This document shows, piece after piece, positions 7,129-14,637 of a DNA stretch of 62,593 bases. The position numbers and the translations under genes are program-made. The notes beneath the pieces are model-generated. The model worked only from the letters and a program-made list of their open reading frames with translations. It did not search any database and was not told where the DNA came from. Numbering within the stretch: position 1 is the first letter of the stretch; every line of letters starts with the position of its first letter. This DNA comes from a virus, in the IMG/VR virus record IMGVR_UViG_3300036785_000450, positions 1 through 62,593 of that record, one strand, 5' to 3'.

Positions 7129-7170
7129 ATGGTACCGCATCCACATGCCTGCGTGGTGGCAGGTATGTGG
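7129..7170 (-). promoter_or_regulatory. CATG-type promoter with 12-bp inverted repeat
   Basis: CCACATGCCTGC (7141-7152) and GCAGGTATGTGG (7159-7170) form an inverted repeat with one G/T mismatch. The minus-strand -10 is TACCAT (7129-7134). The box CTGCC on the minus strand (7158-7162) is exactly 23 nt upstream. The same module recurs at 10410 and 12955 with near-identical bases. Confidence 0.6.
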
Positions 7171-7176
7171 ATTATC

Positions 7177-7467
7177 TCAGAGGTTGTCGGCCCCGTGGTT
7201 GTGACCACCGCACTGGCACTCACAGTCAGGACCGGTGGCACCCGTGCAGCGAGCGTCGCACTTGCGGGCATCGGAGTAGCGGCCAGACACCCGCCGCCAG
7301 ACGTACAGCCCGCAGCCACAGCTACGGCAAGAGCGGTGAGCCTGGTGGCCTCCACCACGTACCGAGGTGAGGTAGAGGAACTCGGAGGCGTAACCGTCAC
7401 TGGCGATATCCTCGGCATGGCCCGTCTTGCACCTCGGGCACCTGGCGACGTAGCGGATCTCAGCCAT
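7177..7467 (-). CDS. Cysteine-rich multi-zinc-ribbon protein, 96 aa
   Basis: The protein opens with CPRC (residues 9-12), has CRSCGCG in the middle and ends with a dense Cys/His tail (CDARCTGATGPDCECQCGG, then HNHG). This tail type is widespread in actinobacteriophage small proteins, but its function is not established. Zinc binding is very likely from the Cys and His spacing. The start ATG overlaps the upstream stop by one base (TGATG). Confidence 0.75.
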   Translation of the reverse strand: MAEIRYVARCPRCKTGHAEDIASDGYASEFLYLTSVRGGGHQAHRSCRSCGCGLYVWRRVSGRYSDARKCDARCTGATGPDCECQCGGHNHGADNL

Positions 7468-7784
7468 CAGACCGTCACCTCCACGATGACCTTGCCAGCC
7501 TCGATGGGCAGCAGCTTGGCCCCCAGGCGCAGGCAACGGGTCTTCACCAGGGAGGAGGCGGAATGGGCGTAGCCCACGATCTCGGTTCCCCTCACCAGGG
7601 CGTAGGGGGCACCGGAGCGGGTCTTCAGGATGACGGTGTGAACCGCCTTGGCAGGGACAGAGGGGTCGGTGTGCTCAGCACACTCGGCGTACACCTCACC
7701 ATTGCGACCGGTGAAGGTGGTGACGGCAGGCTTGCCGCACAGGCCAGTGGCGAAACGGACGGTGCAGGTGAGGTCGGTGGTCAC
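7467..7784 (-). CDS. Hypothetical phage protein, 105 aa
   Basis: Starts at GTG with a GAGAGGA Shine-Dalgarno about 7 nt upstream. The N-terminal third has Cys residues (CTVRFATGLCGKPA and YAECAEH) that could hold a metal; the rest looks like beta strands. No family was recognised. First gene of a two-gene unit with the Cys-rich protein downstream, read from the promoter at 7818. Confidence 0.65.
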   Translation of the reverse strand: MTTDLTCTVRFATGLCGKPAVTTFTGRNGEVYAECAEHTDPSVPAKAVHTVILKTRSGAPYALVRGTEIVGYAHSASSLVKTRCLRLGAKLLPIEAGKVIVEVTV

Positions 7785-7817
7785 GGCAGATCCTCTCAGG
7801 TTGCGGTAGCTGGTGTC

Positions 7818-7867
7818 ACCTTACCGCATGACCACATGAGAGTGTGAGCACCCCCATGTGGTCATGC
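7818..7867 (-). promoter_or_regulatory. Perfect 13-bp CATG inverted repeat with -10
   Basis: GCATGACCACATG (7826-7838) is an exact inverted repeat of CATGTGGTCATGC (7855-7867), 16-nt loop. It lies between the end of the 7886-8773 gene and the 7467-7784 gene. TAAGGT (minus strand, 7818-7823) is a candidate -10. It may terminate the upstream message as well as bind a regulator. Confidence 0.55.
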
Positions 7868-7885
7868 GTCACAGCAATGTAGCGG

Positions 7886-8773
7886 TCAGTCGAGCACCTC
7901 AGCCAGCAGAGCCTGGGCCTGGGCCAGGTTGCGAGCGCTCTTGGCGGCGGTGTCAGCCACCTGCTCAGCGGTCAGTTGGTGGGCGTAGGGGTTGGGCTTG
8001 GCCTGCTCCTTGGCGACCTTGGCGACGGCGTTGGTGGCTGAGCGCTGCCAGTCGACACCAGCGGCGTTCAGGGCGGGCACCAGGCGGCGCACGGCGGCGG
8101 CGAAGTCACTGGGGTGATCCAGGCCGTACCAGGCCAAGGACTGGAATGCCTGGCTCAGGGCATTGCGGGCGGCGACCTTGGTGGCGATGACGCCGTACTC
8201 ACCCCGCAGGGGCGAGCCGTCCACGTCGGTGATGCCCTTGGCGTCCTTGTCAGCCTGCTTGGCTGCCTTCTCAGCCGCCTTGGCCTCAGCGGCCTCGCGG
8301 TCGATGCGGGCGGGCCGGTGGAAGTTGGGGTTGGTCGGGGCGGTGGGGAAGCACACGGTGCATGCCCTCTCACCCCACTCCTCGATCATGGCGGCCTCGT
8401 CACAGTCGGCCAGGTCGACCAGCCAGGAGTACTCAGTGGTGTGGAAGCAGGTGGTGCAGTCCAGGCCACGGTGGACATGACCATTGGCGTTGGTGACGAG
8501 GAAGTAGCGGTTCCAGGGGCGGCGGTTGTACTCAAGCTGGAGAGGAGCGGCCTGGGTGATCAGGGCGTCAACCTCAGCCCGGTAGCCCTCGACCTCAGTG
8601 GTGGTCCGGTTGATCAGATCCCAGTAGGGGCTGGCCGTCTTGCGGTTCTTCAGGTGCTCGATGTAGGCGACACCCTGGCGGATCTGACCCCAGAGCTTGG
8701 CCTGCTGGTCGTAGTTGGTGGCGAGGACGGTGTCGATCTCGACAGGGGTCTGGGTGCTGGGGTCGGTAGCCAT
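7886..8773 (-). CDS. Conserved actinophage-type protein, 295 aa
   Basis: The N-terminal half is helical. The middle has a Cys/His cluster (GHVHRGLDCTTCFHTTEY near 98-115 and ACTVCFPTAP near 138-147), of a kind seen in many actinobacteriophage hypothetical proteins. Then comes an Ala/Lys-rich coiled segment and a helical C-terminus. Metal binding is likely; function unknown. The start at ATGGCTACC is chosen because TACGCT ends 6 nt upstream and there is no Shine-Dalgarno; an upstream frame adds 20 unlikely residues. Confidence 0.75.
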   Translation of the reverse strand: MATDPSTQTPVEIDTVLATNYDQQAKLWGQIRQGVAYIEHLKNRKTASPYWDLINRTTTEVEGYRAEVDALITQAAPLQLEYNRRPWNRYFLVTNANGHVHRGLDCTTCFHTTEYSWLVDLADCDEAAMIEEWGERACTVCFPTAPTNPNFHRPARIDREAAEAKAAEKAAKQADKDAKGITDVDGSPLRGEYGVIATKVAARNALSQAFQSLAWYGLDHPSDFAAAVRRLVPALNAAGVDWQRSATNAVAKVAKEQAKPNPYAHQLTAEQVADTAAKSARNLAQAQALLAEVLD

Positions 8774-8779
8774 GAGGAC

Positions 8780-8885
8780 AGCGTACAGGATAGGGACATG
8801 CCTGTGTGAGCATTGACGTGTGACATGAGTCACCGCATGATTTCGCTCTCCCCGACATGCACTCCCACTCCAGGGGAGGTACAGT
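8780..8885. promoter_or_regulatory. Divergent leaderless promoters with CATG boxes
   Basis: On the minus strand TACGCT (8780-8785) ends 6 nt before the ATG at 8773. On the plus strand TACAGT (8880-8885) ends 7 nt before the ATG at 8893, with CCGAC (8852-8856) exactly 23 nt upstream. CATG occurs at 8797, 8824, 8836 and 8856, and GTGTGA is repeated near 8804 and 8818. Confidence 0.6.
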
Positions 8886-8892
8886 GGCTCCC

Positions 8893-9276
8893 ATGGCTAC
8901 CAACGACATCCCCGAGAGCATCAAGAGCCTCTACCGCCAGCCCAGCGCCGACCACGTCATCTGCGTGCAGGTGCGCCGGGGTGATCCGCCCCAGCACGTC
9001 GCTGACGACATCGAAGACCTGCTGGAGCGCTCCTCACGGTTCTGGGGCGGCGAGCAGTGCGATAGCTGCGGCTGCCACTCCTACGTCATCGAGCGCAACC
9101 CGCACTTCCCCAGCGATCTGGTGCAGGGCTGGCAGGTGCGCTGCTGCGGTGACGCAGACGAGGCGCAGCGCTGGCAGGGCGAGGGCGCTGAGCCTGCGTC
9201 GGTCGAGGCCATCCGCACCGGCTGCGGCGCTGTCTACAACCTGCGCTGGGAGCATGAGGATCGGGTGTGCTTCTGA
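8893..9276 (+). CDS. Hypothetical protein with Cys motifs, 127 aa
   Basis: The middle has CDSCGCH (near residues 56-62) and later RCCG and TGCG, suggesting a metal-binding core. No family was recognised. The start at ATGGCTACC fits the leaderless spacing from TACAGT; an ATG at 8857 in frame overlaps the promoter. It heads a five-gene unit (8893-10403) whose members mostly overlap by 1-4 nt. Confidence 0.65.
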   Translation: MATNDIPESIKSLYRQPSADHVICVQVRRGDPPQHVADDIEDLLERSSRFWGGEQCDSCGCHSYVIERNPHFPSDLVQGWQVRCCGDADEAQRWQGEGAEPASVEAIRTGCGAVYNLRWEHEDRVCF

Positions 9277-9431
9277 TGGCGCCTGACCGACTCGGCAACC
9301 TCATCGCCCAGGAAGGCTGCGACCGCTGCTTCTGCGGCTGCAAGTACTGGGAGCACGACCGTTGCGTCGACTGCGGCACCCACATCAGCATCGTCCTGGC
9401 ATCATCCGACAACCCCAACCGAGAAAGCTGA
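9276..9431 (+). CDS. Small zinc-ribbon protein, 51 aa
   Basis: Eight-residue spacing of Cys pairs: C15-x2-C18-x-C20-x-C22 and C30-x2-C33, with His28 between. The rest is short and polar. The ATG overlaps the previous stop by one base (TGATG). Zinc binding is inferred; function unknown. Confidence 0.6.
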   Translation: MAPDRLGNLIAQEGCDRCFCGCKYWEHDRCVDCGTHISIVLASSDNPNRES

Positions 9432-9442
9432 GCTACCACACC

Positions 9443-9607
9443 ATGAGCACGTACGAGATCTACATCGACCGCCAGACCGGCACCTGGGGCGATGCGAACG
9501 ACATCGTCATCCGAGAGATCCCCATGGAAGAGGTCAACGCCATGGAAGAGATGTCCGACAGCCAACTGATCCAGTTGGCCTACCAGTGGGAGGAGAAAAA
9601 CCGATGA
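9443..9607 (+). CDS. Hypothetical acidic protein, 54 aa
   Basis: A short acidic protein (STYEIYIDRQTGTWGDANDI at the N-terminus) with a beta-rich start and a helical acidic end. No family was recognised. It ends EEKNR just like the next gene, whose ATG overlaps its TGA (ATGA); the preceding gene ends 11 nt upstream. Confidence 0.6.
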   Translation: MSTYEIYIDRQTGTWGDANDIVIREIPMEEVNAMEEMSDSQLIQLAYQWEEKNR

Positions 9608-9786
9608 GTGCCGATTCTGTAAATGTGGAGATCCACTCCGACTGGCCGAGACTGGTCGAGGCGATCCGCAACAGGGAGAGGCTCCGTGCGATGGCCTACG
9701 CCAGGGTGATCGGGAAGGGTCACGGCGTGAAGTCGTCCTATGTGTACATGCTGGCTGAGCGCCAGATCGAGGAGAAGAACCGATGA
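9604..9786 (+). CDS. Hypothetical basic protein, 60 aa
   Basis: A short, mostly helical protein with a basic middle (RNRERLRAMAYARVIGKGHG). No family was recognised. It overlaps both neighbours by 4 nt (ATGA), so it is translated as part of the 8893-10403 unit. It ends IEEKNR, echoing the end of the preceding gene because the same bases form the next ribosome-binding site (GAGGAGAA). Confidence 0.6.
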   Translation: MSADSVNVEIHSDWPRLVEAIRNRERLRAMAYARVIGKGHGVKSSYVYMLAERQIEEKNR

Positions 9787-10403
9787 GCACCACCGGACCT
9801 TTCTCGACCGGCTACATCGGCGCCCACCGCTGGGCCGTTTTCGGCCCCCCTGGGGCCTACGACTGGGCCTGCGGATGTGGCGAGCACGGGCGGGTGGCGG
9901 GCAACCTGGCCTTCCTGTACGAGTGCTTCGGGCGGCACGCCCAGGAGAAGCTCCAGCAGGCTGCTGTCAGCCTGCTGCTGGCTCCTCTGCCTCATACCAA
10001 GCAGATGGCGCTGAGCTTGCTGCGGCAGTCTCATCGAGCCAAGGAGGCAGGTGAGGGGGACAAGCAGAACATCCTGGCCTTGGCTGCCGTCACGATCACC
10101 CAGGAGCGTCATCAGACCCGGGAGGCCAGCTTCCAGGCCCTGGAATGGGCCAACCCCTGGCCTGACTGTGGACGCCCGGGGCTCACGTCCTCCGACTACC
10201 AGGACGGGGAGAACCGGTTCTGGCTGGAAGTCGAACCCAGTGGCAAGACGTGGGACTGGGCCACCTGGCGCACTGACTACGACGGGGACAACGAGGCCCA
10301 GATCGGCGGCGGATCCAGCCCCACCCTGGCTGAGGCCCAGCGGGCTGCCTGGGATGCCCTGATGACCTATCAGGAAGAGCAGGAGGACCAGGAACCGTTC
10401 TGA
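9783..10403 (+). CDS. Hypothetical phage protein, 206 aa
   Basis: The N-terminus has aromatic residues and CGCGEH (residues 30-35), the centre is helical, and the C-terminal third has a Trp-rich sheet (WDWATWRTDYDGDNEAQIGG) followed by a helix (TLAEAQRAAWDALM) of the type seen in many phage proteins of unknown function. The ATG overlaps the preceding stop (ATGA), with GAGGAGAA upstream. It ends just before the palindrome at 10410. Confidence 0.65.
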   Translation: MSTTGPFSTGYIGAHRWAVFGPPGAYDWACGCGEHGRVAGNLAFLYECFGRHAQEKLQQAAVSLLLAPLPHTKQMALSLLRQSHRAKEAGEGDKQNILALAAVTITQERHQTREASFQALEWANPWPDCGRPGLTSSDYQDGENRFWLEVEPSGKTWDWATWRTDYDGDNEAQIGGGSSPTLAEAQRAAWDALMTYQEEQEDQEPF

Positions 10404-10409
10404 AAATAT

Positions 10410-10451
10410 CCGCATGCCTGACCTCACAAGGGCATGCGGGTGCGGTACACT
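10410..10451 (+). promoter_or_regulatory. CATG-type promoter of the ArdC-like gene
   Basis: CCGCATGCC (10410-10418) and GGCATGCGG (10431-10439) are perfect inverted repeats with a 12-nt spacer. CTGAC (10418-10422) lies exactly 23 nt before the -10 TACACT (10446-10451). The ATG follows 6 nt later, so the message should be leaderless. The hairpin may also end the upstream message. Confidence 0.65.
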
Positions 10452-10457
10452 TACCTC

Positions 10458-11567
10458 ATGGCTACCACATCGAAGTCCAAGCCCAAGACCAAGGTCCAGC
10501 ACGACGGCCGTGTCACCCGACGCGACGTCTTCGCTGAGACCACCGCCAAGTTCGTCGCCGCCCTCAAGGCTGCCCTCGCTGGTGGTGTCATCCCCTGGCA
10601 CAAGCCCTGGAAGGTCACCGGCCTGGGCGGCGCACCTCGCTCGCTCGCCACCGGCAAGCTGTACCGGGGCATCAACGTCCTGATCCTCATGCTGGAGGCC
10701 ATGGAGAAGGGCTACGGCTCCAACCTCTGGGGCACCTACAACCAGATGGCCGAACTGGCTGGCCTGGTCAAGAACGTCGATGTCAAGACCAAGCGCACAT
10801 GGTTCACCTCGCCCGAGTTGGCCGATGGCACCCCCGACCCCACCCCCCGTGGCGTGCGCCGGGGCGAGAAGTCCACCAGCGTGGTGTGGGCGGGCAAGAT
10901 CACCGTGCCCGAGAAGGACGCCCAGGGCAACATCGTCATGGTGGACGGCAAGCCCAAGCTGAAGACCATCCACCCGCTCAAGTTCTTCCCGCTGTTCAAC
11001 CTCGACCAGTGCTCCTTCCCCGAGGGCAGCAAGGGCGCCAAGCTCCTGGCTGCCGCCGCTGCCAAGCCTGAGGTGACCCCGCTGGAGCGGGACCAGGCCG
11101 CTGAGGCGCTGGTGGCTGAGTACCTGGCGGATGGCCCCTCGCTGGGTCACGGGGGCAACAGCGCCCACTACGTGCCCGCCGCCGACCACGTCCAGATGCC
11201 CAACCTGGCTGACTTCGACTCCACCGCCCACTACATGTCCACGCTGTACCACGAACTGACCCACTCGACCGGCCATGACTCCCGGCTGAAGAGGGAGGGC
11301 ATCGCCCAGGGCACGTTCGGCGGGTTCGGCTCCAAGGTGTACAGCGAGGAGGAGTTGGTGGCCGAGATCGGCGCCGCCATGCTGTGCGCCATCGCGGGCA
11401 TCGACCAGGCTGCCGTCTTCGACAACAGCGCCGCCTACGTCGCCCACTGGATCTCCAAGCTGGAGAACGACAACAAGCTGATCTACCGGGCTGCCCGTGA
11501 CGCTCAGAAGGCCATCGACTGCATCCTGGGCACCACGTTCGACAACGACGAGGAAGGCGAGGGCTGA
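10458..11567 (+). CDS. ArdC-like antirestriction protein
   Basis: The 369-aa protein has the two parts of the ArdC family: an N-terminal ssDNA-binding region (residues 20-150: FVAALKAALAGGVIPWHKPW, GINVLIL) and a C-terminal zinc-metallopeptidase-like region with HELTHSTGH (residues 265-273) and a downstream EELVAEIGAA. ArdC proteins shield incoming DNA from restriction. Such proteins are typical of conjugative elements and some phages. The start is set by the TACACT box 6 nt upstream. It is the first gene of a plus-strand unit of small proteins. Confidence 0.88.
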   Translation: MATTSKSKPKTKVQHDGRVTRRDVFAETTAKFVAALKAALAGGVIPWHKPWKVTGLGGAPRSLATGKLYRGINVLILMLEAMEKGYGSNLWGTYNQMAELAGLVKNVDVKTKRTWFTSPELADGTPDPTPRGVRRGEKSTSVVWAGKITVPEKDAQGNIVMVDGKPKLKTIHPLKFFPLFNLDQCSFPEGSKGAKLLAAAAAKPEVTPLERDQAAEALVAEYLADGPSLGHGGNSAHYVPAADHVQMPNLADFDSTAHYMSTLYHELTHSTGHDSRLKREGIAQGTFGGFGSKVYSEEELVAEIGAAMLCAIAGIDQAAVFDNSAAYVAHWISKLENDNKLIYRAARDAQKAIDCILGTTFDNDEEGEG

Positions 11568-11572
11568 GTCAC

Positions 11573-11800
11573 ATGAACAGCATCGAAAGAGCCATGCACA
11601 TGCTGGACTGCCGGGACAATGTCGAGCGAGCCATCGTCAACTGGATGGGAGTGATGGAGTGCTCCCGCCTGGAGGCGGCTGAGCGTGTCTTCCGAGACAC
11701 CCAGGATCCCGAGACGCAGCCGGTGGGATACAACCACCCCTGGCCCGATCCCGACCTGGTGGAGGCGGCTGGCAAGGCGTACCGCAAGGCGCAGAGGTGA
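11573..11800 (+). CDS. Hypothetical phage protein, 75 aa
   Basis: A helical protein with a possible helix-turn-helix-like middle (VERAIVNWMGVMECSRLEAA), but no family was recognised. It starts 5 nt after the ArdC-like gene; GAGGG lies about 10 nt upstream. It ends just before another short gene in the same unit. Confidence 0.6.
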   Translation: MNSIERAMHMLDCRDNVERAIVNWMGVMECSRLEAAERVFRDTQDPETQPVGYNHPWPDPDLVEAAGKAYRKAQR

Positions 11801-11802
11801 CC

Positions 11803-11952
11803 ATGAGCCTGACCGGTTGGCTGGATCTCGGTGAGGACACCAGGGTGGAGATTGAGATCCTGGGCCGCACACGGTGGCCTGGCGCCCAGCGAGACAACTC
11901 CCAGGAGATCTGGCGTATCCGCCTGATCGACAACAACAAGGAGGAAGCATGA
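11803..11952 (+). CDS. Hypothetical small protein, 49 aa
   Basis: A beta-rich, charged protein (DTRVEIEILGRTRWPG) without a recognised family. The ATG is 2 nt after the previous stop and its own stop overlaps the next ATG (ATGA). AAGGAGGAA at its 3' end is the ribosome-binding site of the next gene. Confidence 0.55.
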   Translation: MSLTGWLDLGEDTRVEIEILGRTRWPGAQRDNSQEIWRIRLIDNNKEEA

Positions 11953-12314
11953 GCATCGACCCAACCGAGAACATCCGCCGCAACCTGATCGACAGCGGTC
12001 AGCCTCACGCTGACCTGGCCGCTGAGGCGGCGGTTTGCCGACACTGCGCTGTACCCATCGAGCACCGTGAAGGCAGCTTCGGACTGACGTGGTACCACAC
12101 CGACACCACGCACCATCAGTGCGCCGGTACGAACGATCATCCAACCTTCGCAGAACCGGCCCCCACCTGGGACACCAAGGCTCTCCAGGCCGAGTTTCAG
12201 GTGATCGGCTTCGCCGCCCCCTTCGTGGTGGTGCGGCGGCGCTCAGACGGTGTCAAGGGCACCCTGGAGTTCACCCACCAACCAAGAACATATTTTTCGT
12301 TTCAGGCCGACTGA
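11949..12314 (+). CDS. Hypothetical zinc-binding-like protein, 121 aa
   Basis: Residues 29-60 contain CRHCAVPIEHREGSF and then HTDTTHHQC, a CxxC plus His/Cys pattern that may bind zinc. It resembles small actinophage proteins that carry a C.HC...W.H..C motif, but no named family was assigned. The ATG overlaps the previous stop (ATGA) and has AAGGAGG upstream. Confidence 0.65.
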   Translation: MSIDPTENIRRNLIDSGQPHADLAAEAAVCRHCAVPIEHREGSFGLTWYHTDTTHHQCAGTNDHPTFAEPAPTWDTKALQAEFQVIGFAAPFVVVRRRSDGVKGTLEFTHQPRTYFSFQAD

Positions 12315-12757
12315 TGAGCATGACGCCGCACTTCGACAAGTACGAGGACTGGGTGGAGCACCACCAGGGGACCGAGTGCGCCCTGTGCTACGGGCGGGGC
12401 TGGGTGATGCAAGAGGACAGCGCTGGCATGCCCACCCATGAGATCGCTTGTCCCTACTGCCACGGTCAGCGCAGTGCGGGCTGGGTGGTGGAGCGCCGCC
12501 AGAGCAAGTTCAACGCCTGGGACAAGCGCCGCAACCTGCTGATCATCGCCACCGTCGCCGCCTTCGTCTGGCCCTACCTGGGCCTGTTCGTGATCGCAGG
12601 CTGGGTGGCCTACTGGATCAACCGTCGCCCGAAGGAGGAGAAGCCCGGCTACCACTCCAAGCACGCTCCTGGGTTCACCGATGAGCGGGAGCAGACTGCC
12701 CTGGGCATCTTCGCCGCAGGGGTGGGCATCCGCAGCCTGTTCGGGAGGAAACGATGA
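12314..12757 (+). CDS. Membrane protein with DnaJ-type zinc motif, 147 aa
   Basis: The N-terminus carries CALCYGRGW (near 22-30) and CPYCHGQR (near 46-53), the CxxCxGxG pattern of the DnaJ zinc finger. A hydrophobic stretch follows (about residues 76-102: LLIIATVAAFVWPYLGLFVI and onward), probably one hairpin or one long helix. The C-terminus is basic. The ATG overlaps the previous stop by one base (TGATG). Function unknown; membrane location inferred. Confidence 0.65.
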   Translation: MSMTPHFDKYEDWVEHHQGTECALCYGRGWVMQEDSAGMPTHEIACPYCHGQRSAGWVVERRQSKFNAWDKRRNLLIIATVAAFVWPYLGLFVIAGWVAYWINRRPKEEKPGYHSKHAPGFTDEREQTALGIFAAGVGIRSLFGRKR

Positions 12758-12966
12758 GCACTGCACCAAAGACCAAGACACTCCTGTTCGCTCTGATCGT
12801 GCCGACCGCCAATCCCGAGAGGGATGATCCCGAGATCCTCGCTCACGTCTTCACCACGATCATCAACGAAGAACGAGAGCGCAACTGGCCCGAGAACCCC
12901 CAGCCCGTGCGCCTCAGCGCCATCCCTACCCCCCAATGGATGTGGGAAGAAATACCGCATACCTGA
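12754..12966 (+). CDS. Hypothetical phage protein, 70 aa
   Basis: No family was recognised. A hydrophobic strand (LLFALIVPTANP) precedes a charged helix. The ATG overlaps the previous stop (ATGA) and follows GGGAGGAAA. Its last codons (CCGCATACCTGA) lie inside the next promoter palindrome. Confidence 0.6.
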   Translation: MSTAPKTKTLLFALIVPTANPERDDPEILAHVFTTIINEERERNWPENPQPVRLSAIPTPQWMWEEIPHT

Positions 12967-12996
12967 CACCAAGTAAGCATGCGGATGAGCTACACT
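12955..12996 (+). promoter_or_regulatory. CATG-type promoter of the 13.0-15.0 kb unit
   Basis: CCGCAT (12955-12960) and ATGCGG (12979-12984) are inverted repeats. CTGAC (12963-12967) is exactly 23 nt upstream of TACACT (12991-12996). Unlike its relative at 10410, it is followed by a leader of about 32 nt with an AAGGAG Shine-Dalgarno before the ATG at 13035. Confidence 0.6.
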
Positions 12997-13034
12997 GCTA
13001 CTGTCAACCCGCTACCACAACAAGGAGCTATCGC

Positions 13035-13295
13035 ATGGGATTCATCATCCTCGCAGTCGGAGGTTTCCTGGTCTGGAAGAACTGGGACAAGATCTCCGGC
13101 CTGCTGAAGAACAACCTGAGCGGCGCTGGACCCATGTCCTCGCCCCGCCCCTCGCCCGAGGAGGAAGGTGCCATGTTCCTCCAGCACCGGGCCAGCCAAG
13201 CCGCCATGTACTCCCTCAGGGACCAGCATCACGAGGAGTACGACCGCTACGTGCAGGGCTGGATTGAGGCGCACCAGTCTGGAGCACAGTCATGA
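13035..13295 (+). CDS. N-terminally anchored membrane protein, 86 aa
   Basis: Residues 2-15 (GFIILAVGGFLVWK) form a short hydrophobic anchor, followed by a Pro-rich linker and an acidic helical domain. No family was recognised. The ATG has AAGGAG 8 nt upstream. The 3' end (GGAGCACAGTCATGACC) matches the ends of the genes that stop at 14826 and 34158, and gives the next gene its ribosome-binding site. Confidence 0.65.
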   Translation: MGFIILAVGGFLVWKNWDKISGLLKNNLSGAGPMSSPRPSPEEEGAMFLQHRASQAAMYSLRDQHHEEYDRYVQGWIEAHQSGAQS

Positions 13296-13552
13296 CCAAG
13301 CTGACCGCCCGCCAGAAGGACAAGCTGATCGAGGCCGCTCAGACCGCCATCACCTTCACCGTCGAGGGCAAGAACGACTTCCCATTCGACATGCTGCGCT
13401 ACGACCTGTGCTGGCCCGCCAGCGAGTCAGACTCCAGCCTCATCTCTTTCTCAATCACCCAACCGGGACGGGAGCGCACCATCAAGCTGAAGGGTCTGAC
13501 CGGCCCCACCCCTCGCCGCTGGGCCAGCTTCGGCTGGACCGTGGTGGCGTGA
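13292..13552 (+). CDS. Hypothetical phage protein, 86 aa
   Basis: A short helix followed by a beta-rich domain (DLCWPASESDSSLISFSI). No family was recognised. It overlaps the previous gene by 4 nt (ATGA) and the next by 1 nt (TGATG). Confidence 0.6.
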   Translation: MTKLTARQKDKLIEAAQTAITFTVEGKNDFPFDMLRYDLCWPASESDSSLISFSITQPGRERTIKLKGLTGPTPRRWASFGWTVVA

Positions 13553-13722
13553 TGGTCGAACTGACCGACAAAGAGGTTACCGTGCTGATCGACTCGCTGG
13601 CGTTCATGCGTGACCACCTGGAGGGACAGGGGAGTCCCGCTCCCAACGTCAAGAGTGCGCTGGACAAGATCCTCTCGCTCATGACGCCTAGCACCTATGG
13701 GCTACGCATCGAGACCCTATGA
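13552..13722 (+). CDS. Hypothetical small protein, 56 aa
   Basis: A helical protein (TDKEVTVLIDSLAFMRDHLE) with no named family; short proteins of this look are common in actinophage operons. The ATG overlaps the upstream stop (TGATG) and its stop overlaps the next ATG (ATGA). Confidence 0.55.
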   Translation: MVELTDKEVTVLIDSLAFMRDHLEGQGSPAPNVKSALDKILSLMTPSTYGLRIETL

Positions 13723-14150
13723 CGCCCAGGCAGCAACTGGTCGCTCACCTCGCCACCCAACACGGTGAGCACATCCACCGGGGCACCCACCAGCAACTGA
13801 TCGTGCGCCACAAGAATCTCCACAAGGCGCACCTGACGCACAGTCATCGCCCAGACGGGTGGACCCTGGGGGGCGATCAGATCAGGTTCCGCATCTTCCT
13901 GTCACCGCCCAGGAACCCGAACAGCACCAAGAACGAGGACCGCAACTGGATCCTCAACGTCGCCAACGACTTCACCGGCTGGCGTCGCCCGCTACCAGCC
14001 ACCTGGGCGGGCAACATCACTGGCGCCAAGTGCGCCGCCGACAAGCTCCTGGGCTACCAGGCCAACTGGGTGGCCGTGGGCTGGGGCTGGAAGGTCGAGG
14101 CGATCCCTCCCCCCGATGACGACTTCAAGGCCGAGATGCAGCAGTGGTGA
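13719..14150 (+). CDS. Hypothetical basic protein, 143 aa
   Basis: Rich in His and Trp, with a histidine-laden N-terminus (HLATQHGEHIHRGTHQQL) and a beta-rich rest. No family was recognised. Coupled to the upstream gene by ATGA and to the downstream gene by GTGA. Confidence 0.6.
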   Translation: MTPRQQLVAHLATQHGEHIHRGTHQQLIVRHKNLHKAHLTHSHRPDGWTLGGDQIRFRIFLSPPRNPNSTKNEDRNWILNVANDFTGWRRPLPATWAGNITGAKCAADKLLGYQANWVAVGWGWKVEAIPPPDDDFKAEMQQW

Positions 14151-14635
14151 GCGACAATGTCGTCGTATTCTATGACGACGAACGTCGCTTGTGCATCCAG
14201 TTCTTGGACACCGGCAACGTGTACCTCTACCACCCAAAGGAGAAAAGCGTGACCGACATCAGAAGTGAGTCATGCCAGCAATGTCCCTATCGCAAAGACG
14301 TACCCAGTGGCGTGTGGGCTGCCAACGAATACGAGAAGCTGGCCCAGTACGACGGGTACACCTCTGAGCAGCCCCTGGGGGCCTTCCACTGCCATGCCAC
14401 GCCCGAGGTCATCTGTCACGGCTGGACGGTCGTACACGGCCGTCAGGACCACGCTCATGAGCCCATGGCGTTTCGCATGTGGGGCATCGACCCCACCACG
14501 GTCGAGGAGCACACCCCGCTGTTCTCCTCGGGCACCGAGGCGTGCGAGCACGGCAAGCGTGACATCGAGCACCCCTCCCAGGAGGCCAGGGACGTGGTCG
14601 CTCGCCTCCAGGGCAAGTACGACCGGTTGCGCTGA
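14147..14635 (+). CDS. DUF6283-like protein, 162 aa
   Basis: The segment from about residue 43 (CQQCPYRKDVPSGVW, then EYEKL..YDG, FHCH and a later C.GW) is the conserved core of the DUF6283 family, found in actinobacteria and their phages with no known function. The four Cys/His positions suggest a metal site. The GTG at 14147 overlaps the previous stop. A second start, GTG at 14249, has a much better Shine-Dalgarno (AAAGGAG) and would give a 128-aa protein that keeps the whole conserved core. Confidence 0.7.
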   Translation: MSDNVVVFYDDERRLCIQFLDTGNVYLYHPKEKSVTDIRSESCQQCPYRKDVPSGVWAANEYEKLAQYDGYTSEQPLGAFHCHATPEVICHGWTVVHGRQDHAHEPMAFRMWGIDPTTVEEHTPLFSSGTEACEHGKRDIEHPSQEARDVVARLQGKYDRLR

Positions 14636-14637
14636 TC

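Noticed and set aside
8857-8892. Upstream ATG of the 8893 gene
   Set aside because: It lies within the promoter, and the sequence between has no coding look; the ATG after TACAGT fits better.
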